Made by a program: the position numbers and the translations under genes
Notes under the pieces: generated by a model
Databases searched by the model: none
What the model was told of the DNA's origin: nothing
What the model saw: only the letters and a program-made list of their open reading frames with translations
Assembly: GCA_003427395.1 (NCBI GenBank)
Contig: BFEA01000979.1
Location: forward strand, 95,948 to 132,037
Length of the DNA stretch: 36,090 bases
Source of the DNA: Chara braunii
Lineage: Eukaryota; Streptophyta; Charophyceae; Charales; Characeae
Reading direction: 5' to 3'
Part shown: positions 28,981-36,090 of the stretch, in pieces
How the letters are laid out: the number at the start of each line of letters is the position of its first letter
Position numbering within the stretch: position 1 is the stretch's first letter

Positions 28981-29890
28981 ATGACGGTTCCAGTTTTGGG
29001 CATGCCAGGCCAACTAGCCAACGAGTCCACAGCCTCGTACCGGCAGCGGCTCCTAGCCCAGCTGGCACGGGTCGAGTCTGAGGAAGAGCGCAAGGCGGTA
29101 GCCGAGGCTGCCCGCCTACAGGTTGAAGCAGAGGCAGCAGCTGGAAAGCAACGGCTGCAGGCCGAAGCAGAAGCAGATGCCCAGACCCTCTGCAAGGAGG
29201 CCCAAGAGCTGCAGCAGCGGCACGAAACCACCCGCATCGACAAGCTCGAGTTCTGGCATTTTGAATCATCCGCCGGCCACAACAACGCAACACCGGAAGA
29301 GCAGCACAAGGAGTTTTTCTCCTAACTCGTTATACGGTTGGTTTACACTTGTAACCACCAACAGTCCGAGTTAGAGAAACAATATCAGGAACTGGAGAAT
29401 CTCCGATGGGCAGTGCAGAACCTCAAGGATTTGCACGAGGGTGCTACACGGGCACTTCATTCCCGTGTACAGGACTTGGAGCAAGTTGCACGACAACTAG
29501 ATGCCGGTGAGTCCAGCAGTGCNCCCTCTACCCGCCAATTGGAGGAACGAGTTGACCGTGTAGTCGCAATGCTCGGCGACATCAGCACCTTCGCTGCACC
29601 AGTCAGCAAGCAGCTGCACACCTTGAAGACCGAGGTTCACCAACTGCACTAGCTGCCCAACAAGGATGGCAACACCAGTGTGCAACATTACAAGATGTCG
29701 ACATTCCGCATCAAAAAGTTCGATGATTATACTCATCAAGACCCGGTCCTCTGGTGGGAGGGCTTTACGACGGAACTTCAGATTCTTTTGTCCTCGAGCA
29801 CTTGTACATCGGCGCGTCATTCCTCAACTCAAAAGGCGGATGCCATATTTGGCTCAGCCACCTGGCAACCATCCACGATGTCCAGGTCGA
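28981..29890 (+). pseudogene. gag: Gag of element B, first part
   Basis: The start ATG 28981 has a very good context (CTGCCACCATGACG). The N-terminal region MTVPVLGMPGQLANES is followed by a long Glu/Ala/Arg/Gln coiled coil (about residues 20-85). A stop at 29323-29325 interrupts it; the same frame resumes with LVYTCNHQQSELEKQYQELE and more coiled coil. A second stop is at 29650-29652. The capsid start (FRIKKFDDYTHQDPVLWWEG) follows, then a frameshift near 29780, after which HLYIGASFLNSKGGCHIWLS continues. The forward coding sequence ends near 29890, at the inversion. Confidence 0.8.
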
Positions 29891-30203
29891 AGCGATATGC
29901 TGCAGACGCGAACCAAATTTTCCTTTCTCCACATAGGTTGGCTGCCACGCCGACTTCTCGTGTGCAGCTGCCCTGTTGGTCTTGATGATCTCTCTTGCAT
30001 TGTCCATGATTTTGGCGAAGGTCGTGTATTGCTCACGATCACCAAGTGCGAGGCTCGAGGCCGCACATGACCGGTTGTAAAACTCCTGGCGTAGATGCGA
30101 AAATGGCAGCCAGAGATCGGGTGTTGCCACGATCTTTTGCCATTCCGTGAGCCAGTCGCGTGTCGGTCTGTTGCCATGGGTCATGGCGAAGAGTCCAACC
30201 GGA
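29890..30203 (-). pseudogene. gag: Inverted gag segment of element B
   Basis: On the minus strand this block encodes the expected middle of the same Gag: LFAMTHGNRPTRDWLTEWQK, then HLRQEFYNRSCAA, LGDREQYTTFAKIMDNAREI and AAAHEKSAWQPTYVEKGKF. The forward strand of the same bases gives only unrelated short frames. Forward gag resumes at about 30203 with DNIVEDPIATQASREGGQVA. So about 310 bases were flipped in place, keeping flanking gag on both sides. Breakpoints are set by where protein similarity changes strand, to within about 15 bases. Confidence 0.75.
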
Positions 30204-30489
30204 CAACATTGTGGAAGACCCAATAGCCACCCAAGCATCACGTGAGGGAGGTCAGGTGGCCGTTGTCCAGCCGCGAAGCAACAGGAACTCCCGAGGAAAA
30301 GGGAAGGCGAAAACCGCATCACCGGCCTGAAACGGACAACCAGTACCATGGGCCAAGTTTCACTTGACCGAGGCCGAATACAAGTGGCGCGGTCAATATG
30401 GATGTTGCTATTGGTGCAGCACCAAGCACAAGACCTCCCAATGCTCGGATCAAGGCAAGGAGAATGTTCGGCCTCGCATCAACTCATGA
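30203..30489 (+). pseudogene. gag: Gag of element B, C-terminal part with zinc knuckle
   Basis: A basic linker (SNRNSRGKGKAKTAS) with one stop, then FHLTEAEYKWRGQYGCCYWC. The knuckle reads CYWCSTKHKTSQC (30406-30444), spaced CX2CX3HX4C, one residue shorter before His than the usual CX2CX4HX4C. This may be a family trait or a lost codon (an expected Gly before His). A TGA closes the frame. Confidence 0.7.
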
Positions 30490-30548
30490 AACTGAGTTGA
30501 ACGGGAGGTGAGGCCACTCCACCTCTCACGCGGCCAGATTCGGCCGCC

Positions 30549-31420
30549 TTGCTAGCGGCCTCCTACACATCTGGGGAGGATGCGAATGTCGCGAGTCCTC
30601 GGTTCACTTACGAGGATTACGCTGTCCAGTTGGTCCCACCGTTGGACCAACCACTCCACGTACAACAATACACCACATGCACGGTTTCACCACCATCGAC
30701 AACGGATTCGGCAGCTTCGCCGCCATCTATCGTCGGGGATTCGACGTCATGGTCAAGACTTGAAGAGCTCGACCCGTCGTTCGCAGATATCCAATGGATG
30801 TTCCTTCCCCCGTCTGGTCGATTGCTGAAACCGCATTGCAACCTGCTTTTGGCACAATTGCGGGATTACTTGCACACTGCAATACCCGCGCCGTTGATGG
30901 ACACCGGAGTAAAGATTGTCGACCTGCACGACTACATTGCGAAGATCGACCGCGAGTTCAAGACACAACGGCACGACGACATCGACGCGCCATTGTTGTA
31001 CATACGCATTCAGATCAGGAAGGCGACGTGCATCGCTTTGATCGATTGGGGAGCTACTCGCAAGTACATGAGCCAAGACTTTATGGTACGCGCTGGCCTT
31101 GCGCCACGCGCTCGGAGGAAGTCGCAGCCCACATAAGTCACGTTGGCCGACGGTCACACGCACATGTCAATCAACCGGTGCATTGATGCAGTCCCCGTGT
31201 ACTTTGCCCCACATGCAAGTGAGGTCGTGTCCTTCGACACTTTGAACACCAAGTTCAACATGATTTTGGGCATGTCATGGCTGCGAAGCGAGGATCACCC
31301 AGTGAACTTCTACCGCTGCGCCATTTACGTTTGTGATCGGAACGGAGTACCGTACACGGTGCCTCCACCTCATCCTTCGATCAACGGTCACGTGGTATTC
31401 GCCGCAAGCAGTCTTATCAA
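30549..31420 (+). pseudogene. Protease region of element B
   Basis: The frame from 30549 runs 195 codons to TAA at 31134-31136, then continues in frame after the stop (VTLADGHTHMSINRCIDAVP). The active-site region reads IALIDWGATRKYMSQDF: the catalytic Asp and Gly are present, but the residue between them is Trp instead of the usual Ser/Thr. The later FNMILGMSWL matches the (I/V)LG(M/L) segment of gypsy proteases, near HPVNFYRCAIYV. An intact relative would cleave Gag-Pol. The long N-terminal part (about 145 residues before the active site) has no recognised domain. Confidence 0.75.
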
Positions 31421-31544
31421 GTGGCCTCTTTTAGGGGGCCTCACCGTTTTACTTAGTCCTAACTCGAAAATACGGTTGATACGAAGTATTGCGTTTTGCA
31501 CTTCTTTGATCATTTTTTTTATACTCTCTGTTGTTTTGCGTGGT

Positions 31545-31997
31545 TGCATCTACCGCATAAGCGAGGAAGAGTTAAGTGTGCTACGAGCATAACTCAACAA
31601 CCTTCTCAAGAAAGGCTGGATTCGGCCTAGCTCTTCGCCATACGGCGCTCCCTTTCTCTTTGTCCGGAAGAAGAACAAGGACTTGCGGTTGTGCATCGAT
31701 TATCGCAAGCTCAACGTGCAAACCGTCAAGAACGTCGGCCCGCTTCCGCGCATCGACAACCTTCTTGAACGGTTGGGCAGCGCCAAGTTCTTCTCCAAGC
31801 GTGACCTCAAATCGAGATATCACCAACTCGAGATCCGGCAAGAGGATCGCTAGAAGACCGCGTTTAAAACGCGATACGGCATTTCGAATGGCTGGTTATG
31901 CCTTTTGGCCTTACGAATGCCATGACCACATTCCATGCGGCTATGACAGCGGAGTTTCGACACATGCTGGACAGATTCGTACTCATCTACCTCGTTC
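31545..31997 (+). pseudogene. Truncated reverse transcriptase of element B
   Basis: Starts with RISEEELSVLRA, a stop (31590-31592), then [45 protein letters not shown] and [16 protein letters not shown] (first catalytic Asp kept; usual Gly before Tyr is Arg). A TAG lies at 31851-31853. After a frameshift near 31870 the frame reads [11 protein letters not shown] and [10 protein letters not shown], and then the element similarity stops, exactly where the YLDD catalytic motif should be. No RNase H or integrase follows. The stretch 31425-31545, between protease and RT, is AT-rich and lacks the expected coding. Confidence 0.85.
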
Positions 31998-32320
31998 CAA
32001 GCGGTACTGGTTTTTTGTTGGTGCGTCGAGGGACACGCCATCAACGTCGGTGAAGGGGTAAATTGCAATGAAAGTGTTGTGGCGGTACGACGAGCGACAT
32101 TAGTACTAATGGCGACAGTCTGCGTGTTGGACCACGCCTATCAAGGTGGACGGCACGCCGTTTTTTTTTATGCACATGCCAGCAGCGGTGGGGCCATTTT
32201 ACCTTGACCTAGTGGAACTTTGGGACCGGCGAAGTGGGAACTTGAGCGTTCTATTTTCTTTTGAGAAGTGTGGTGGAGACTATTTTAGCAAGGGGCGTCA
32301 TTAGATGCTGGAAGGAATAG
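31998..32320. other. Sequence beyond the element B breakpoint, unidentified
   Basis: No RT, RNase H or integrase similarity follows the break at 31997. A T-run is at 32161-32169. It may be host DNA or an unrecognised element part. Confidence 0.4.
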
Positions 32321-32576
32321 TGTGGGACCATTTGGGACCATCTGGGATCAGTTGGGACCGCCTGGGACCATCTGGGGCTAGGTGGGATATGAGTGGGCGG
32401 CGCAGTGACCATTGGGAGCACGTGGCACTTGAGGTTTTCACACTAGGGAGTGTTATTATCTTTTTGTAAAGCATGGTGAGAGCGGTTTCGACAGTTGGGA
32501 CCATCTGATGCTACGGGTGGTAGTGCGGGACCACTTGGGACCACCCGGGATCAGTTGGGACCGACGCGGGACGTGG
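32321..32576 (+). repeat. 10-bp-period TGGGACCATY repeat, two blocks
   Basis: GTGGGACCAT TTGGGACCAT, then CTGGGATCAG TTGGGACCGC CTGGGACCAT (32322-32390), and a second block of CGGGACCACTTGGGACCACC type (32525-32575), plus a lone TTGGGACCATCTG near 32497. The strict ten-base step makes this a true short-period array. Confidence 0.75.
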
Positions 32577-34100
32577 TGGATTTTTTTGGGACGAGTGCGG
32601 CTCGCCATCTTCACACTTTGGACTGCCACGAGTGAGACTTGCGAGTCAAGAGTAAATTGGGACTAGCAGTTGACCCAAGACTTCCCTCGGGACTGTGGTT
32701 TCTTCTGCGACGCATATGTGTTACTTGGCTTTCTTGAGTGAGCCACGGCGCGTTCGACACCACTTCACTCAAGGTGAGTTGATTGACTCGGATTTCCTTT
32801 CACACCTGTGTGAACCCACACTTTGCTTGACCCTGTTCATTGAGTGTTCGTTGAAAAGGTAGAGGAAAGTTGTGTGTATCATGCATGTGAATGGCAAGGC
32901 CCGACTTGAGCATGGTATTGCACTGGTTTTTCTTGAACTTGTTGTCTTTGCTTGTTGTGCAGGTAGATAAAAGGATGTTGTAAAGGACAAGTTCGATGGT
33001 GTCTCTTCGAAAATATGAAAAATATTGTCTTCTTGTTACTTCTCAACCACCTGCATGTCAAGAAAATTGTGTTTGTTTTAAAAAATGTTAATTCAGTATG
33101 CAACGTAAAATTAATTTGATTGAAAAAAAGAAGATAAGGTCAAACAGACTTTGTTTTTTTTCCGAGGATTTACCCTTTCTATCTCGAATGACCTTATCTA
33201 CCTATACATGTCGAAATGATTCTCATTCTCTATCACCTCTGACTTTTTTTCGTCTAAATTACCTTGAGCGTGAGAAGAAATAAGCCCTTCAGCCATCTTC
33301 TATCCAATGTGGTACTTCATAAGCTTAAAAAATTTGTCATGCGACTGAAGAGCATTGCCGTAGAGGGTCATCAATAGAGAGGGCAACCGCCGCATGTTGC
33401 GGACAAAAAGACTCACTGCGAAGATCCGGCGGCGATCGGAGAGCAGCCTTGAATAACTGAAGAAAAACAATACTTGCAATGAACACATTCTCTCTTTCAA
33501 GGAAGCATCTGGGGCGGGGGTTTGTTGCTTTAGAAGTCGGCCCTGTTATCGACCCAGAGTGAACCGTGCTATGAGGTGGGGTACTTCGCCGATTTTTTGG
33601 AGACGGTCCGACTTCTGAGATCCGAGTATTGTGCTCGGACGAGGAGGAGGAGTACCCCAGACCACTTCCTAGAGGAAGAGAGATGCAAGACCTCAAGTAA
33701 TGCACCTGATTAAGAATCATTCACAAAGCAGTATGTCATCCAAAAAAACTAAAGATCTATAAAGACGAATGTACATGCCTAATCTTAAGTCGGCGGTAGG
33801 TGGAATGAATAACTTTAGCGATGCATCTCATCAAGTCAAAACTAAGGTTATTCGACTACCTTGTCGGCTACATTGAGGTTATTGTCGAAGTCAACTTCCA
33901 GTTGGCAGCTCTGTATGATCTTTTTGTTTCATCGATTCCGACTCGAGGTGGTCGAATTTTATTTTGATCTTGTGTTCACTGGATGTACCATATGATGATT
34001 TGGATTCTTTCGGACTGTATATATATATATTTGTTGATTACGATCGACTTTTTTATGTAACTATGTGTGGTTGTTATAACGTTTTTTTTACTAGTGTTTA
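32577..34100. other. No gene recognised
   Basis: The minus-strand frame at 33337-33720 (127 codons, Ser/Pro-rich, including GYSSSSSEHNTRISEVGPS) is the longest, but has no recognised domain or clear splice sites. AT-rich stretches include (TA)n at 34018-34030. Confidence 0.4.
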
Positions 34101-34960
34101 AAGGGACTATGATTGAGTGGTGGGTTTCACGCTTGGTTGAGACCGTCCTAGTCGACCGACGTACGCTTCGTTCTTAGGAGATCAGCGCCCTAATGGACAA
34201 ACGACGTTCAGGTTCAATAGGCGTTTAAACCTTGCGTATACTACAGGGGGTGAGCAAACGCCCTCCGTTGACCTATCTCTGTAATTGCATTGAAAAACTT
34301 TCACACGTGGTTCGGTAGCTCGGTAGGGATACGCCCCTAAGGGTGGTGACAGCCCCTTAGGGAAGCAAGTTGTGCCCTGCAGGAACCTATCCTGTCGTAG
34401 GGGACCGCGGGATGTACAGTTGGCGCACCCGGCTAGAGCGGCGAAGGAACGACGTGACCACGGCCGTCTCGGCGGTTCACGGTGTTAATTATGCGTCGTC
34501 CCCAAGTTGTCTCTTGGTTTTGTTTTTACTCTTGCGTGACACGATCGGGAGGGTTCCCGCCCCTTCACGAGAAAAGACGGGGGCCGATGTGCTTCGACAA
34601 CGTTTTTCCCTCCCTATACTTGCGGCCTCTTTCAAACTCAGAACCCTCGTTCTCTTTCCGTGAACATGTGAGTCTCTGCGGCGTTCTGGTCACATCTAAT
34701 TTCAAATGCCTTCTTACTTTCCTTACTCTCACCTCCATATTTGCGGTCTTCATCTGCACTTACGGTTTCTGGGACTCAGAAGTACTTGCCAGCTATCGGT
34801 CGTGGGCCCGTTTCAGAGGCTGCTCGCCGCCGATTAATTCCATCTACGGCACTCGGCCTCCTAAATTTTCGGAGAGACTCAAAACAGGTTCTCCAGTTGC
34901 CTGGGTCCATGTACTGGTGGTTTAAAGAATTATCATCCCCACTCTTCTCCCCCCTAATCT
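34101..34960. other. Unassigned GC-richer block without microsatellites
   Basis: Differs from its AT-rich neighbours. It contains GCGCACCCGGCTAGAGCGGC (34424-34443) and GAAGGAACGACGTGACCACG, which remind me of domain I of plant mitochondrial group II introns. That impression is weak and from memory. Two plus-strand frames (34370-34663 and 34482-34925) overlap and show no domain. Confidence 0.25.
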
Positions 34961-35163
34961 CTTTGTGCGGCCTCCCCTCTGCTCTATATTTCTCCAATCT
35001 CATCACGGTCTACCTCTTCAGCTCCATCCTACATTCTGATAATTTTTCTCTTTCCGTTGAGACCTATTCGTAGTTGGTTGAGTGAGTATAAATATATATA
35101 TGAGGTTGGTCCAGTAATTGGTTGTGTAGCACACCGAACATGTTTGGAGCTTTTTCGAACGTC

Positions 35164-35208
35164 CGAACATGTTCGGGTGTTCGGCCGAACGCCACCCGAA
35201 CATGTTCG
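35164..35208. repeat. Nested palindrome of CGAACATGTTCG units
   Basis: CGAACATGTTCGGGTG (35164-35179) and CACCCGAACATGTTCG (35193-35208) are perfect reverse complements around TTCGGCCGAACGC. Each arm itself holds the palindrome CGAACATGTTCG, and the centre holds TTCGGCCGAA. A related CCGAACATGTTTGG lies just upstream, near 35132. Confidence 0.85.
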
Positions 35209-35231
35209 GCCGAACATATTAAAAAGAATAT

Positions 35232-35242
35232 ATATATATATA
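35232..35242. repeat. (TA)n run
   Basis: Short TA repeat, one of three in this part of the window (34018, 35092 and here). Confidence 0.8.
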
Positions 35243-35340
35243 TTTCTACTAATACTTAAAGGCAAAAGCGATCCTCGGAAGACGCTCCCTGTGTGCCCAG
35301 GGAAAAAGAGTCCCGCACGGTGGCCGGACGGGACAGACGT

Positions 35341-35478
35341 TCGATTTTCGTTCCGTGTGATTTTCCCGCCTTTGGGTGGGGTCGCCGGTTCGACGCCAGT
35401 GGAAGTTTTGTTGTTTTTTGTCCCGTCCGATTTTCGTTCTGTTTGATTTTCCCGACTCTGGATGGGGTCGCCGATTTT
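35341..35478 (+). repeat. 88-bp direct repeat
   Basis: CGATTTTCGTTCCGTGTGAT (35341) and CGATTTTCGTTCTGTTTGAT (35429) begin two copies that continue through TTTTCCCG..TGGGTGGGGTCGCCG / TGGATGGGGTCGCCG. Both are preceded by GACGGGACAGACGTT or GTCCCGTC words. Confidence 0.75.
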
Positions 35479-35678
35479 GCGTTCTCGCCCACCGTTTCAT
35501 GGAGTTACATGTTTGCCATGGCGAACTAATGATGTGTGGCAGCATCACCACATGCAATAGTCGCTATCGATTTCGCCGCGCATTTGGCATGCGTCGTCGA
35601 ACTGATCGAACTGCATGCGGCCTTCCGACAAATTTCTTTTCGACTCCAAGCTGTTGGTCAAAGATGAAGACTTATCAA

Positions 35679-35681
<3 letters not shown>

Positions 35682-35725
<44 letters not shown>

Positions 35726-35742
35726 ATACACACACACACATA

Positions 35743-35791
<49 letters not shown>

Positions 35792-35973
35792 TCCATCAAT
35801 AGGATGAGCAAAAACGGAATGAATCTTCCGCTGAAACGTGGAAATATACACTGCCATTTTTCGATTTGCCCATTCTATCGATCCGAGTATCATGCGGCGA
35901 GGCGCTGGTTGGAGACTTACTTGTTGGCCAAGGTTGGACTCTATCGATCCAAGCACTGTGCGGCGAGGCACGG

Positions 35974-36054
<81 letters not shown>

Positions 36055-36090
36055 TCCATCGATAGGATGAGCAAAAACGGAATGAATCTT
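35682..36090 (+). repeat. 263-bp repeat with compound (CT)n(CA)n tracts, cut by the window end
   Basis: Compound tracts at 35682-35790 and 35975-36053 are each followed by TTCCATCRATAGGATGAGCA and AAAACGGAATGAATCTT (35791 and 36054). Within the unit, CTATCGATCC..GCGGCGAGGC occurs twice (about 35876 and 35941), so the array is nested. It continues beyond 36090. Confidence 0.9.

Larger units (their letters stand above)
26990..31997 (+). mobile_element. Element B: 3'-truncated, rearranged Ty3/gypsy retrotransposon
   Basis: A full left LTR, a PBS-like site, a leader, gag with a zinc knuckle, protease and the first half of RT follow in the expected order. The element then ends inside RT, and no right LTR is present in the window. 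It carries in-frame stops in gag, protease and RT, frameshifts near 29780 and 31870, and an inverted block within gag. Gag wording (FDDYTHQDPVLWWEGF, RDWLTEWQKIVATP) differs from element A, so it is a separate family. A second LTR of the same family sits inside element A. Confidence 0.85.

Noticed and set aside
33337-33720. 127-codon minus-strand frame as a gene
   Set aside because: No recognised domain, no clear splice sites, and no supporting context.
35376-36074. Open frames made of Ser-Leu, His-Thr or Cys-Val runs
   Set aside because: Translations of CT and CA dinucleotide repeats.

Overview
The window looks like a repeat-rich plant-type nuclear genome, most plausibly a charophyte green alga. 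The retrotransposon Gag proteins resemble ones I remember from Chara braunii; that link is from memory, not a search. Direct signs are Ty3/gypsy elements with an initiator-Met primer-binding site, a chromodomain integrase, many long (GA/CT)n tracts, small-RNA-derived repeats and no prokaryotic gene organisation. Isolated N bases and one 30-N gap mark a draft assembly.

Layout. 1-3264 is mostly non-coding, with one good spliced-exon candidate (473-553) and a cluster of U6 snRNA-like fragments (1625-2105). 3265-13615 is a decayed Ty3/gypsy chromovirus (element A). It has a 5'-truncated left LTR, a PBS, a long leader, broken gag, broken pol with protease, RT, RNase H, integrase and chromodomain, and a longer right LTR. 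Its leader carries a nested LTR of a second family (4768-5976). 13616-14237 is a one-strand purine tract. 14238-15232 is an inverted LTR related to element A, probably solo.

15233-26989 holds the few possible host sequences: an in-frame 195-bp tandem duplication (15591-15977) and a likely terminal exon (16237-16776). The rest is simple repeats, a 150-bp foldback (22775-22928), a palindromic CCCACATGGG array (23930-24262), a tRNA-like SINE candidate on the minus strand, another U6-like fragment (25239-25312) and a tandem tRNA-like repeat block (26379-26890).

26990-31997 is a second gypsy element (B): a complete left LTR, leader, gag, protease and part of RT, stopping exactly at the RT catalytic motif. 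About 300 bp of its gag coding sequence is inverted. 31998-36090 has no recognisable gene. It holds a 10-bp-period GGGACC repeat, an unassigned GC-richer block, a nested palindrome and a 263-bp repeat carrying compound (CT)n(CA)n tracts that runs off the window end.

No operon-like or multi-gene system was found. Both transposons are too damaged to act autonomously. The most interesting signals are structural: the inverted gag segment, the clustered U6-derived pieces, the foldback, and regulatory-looking arrays in the transposon leaders and LTRs.
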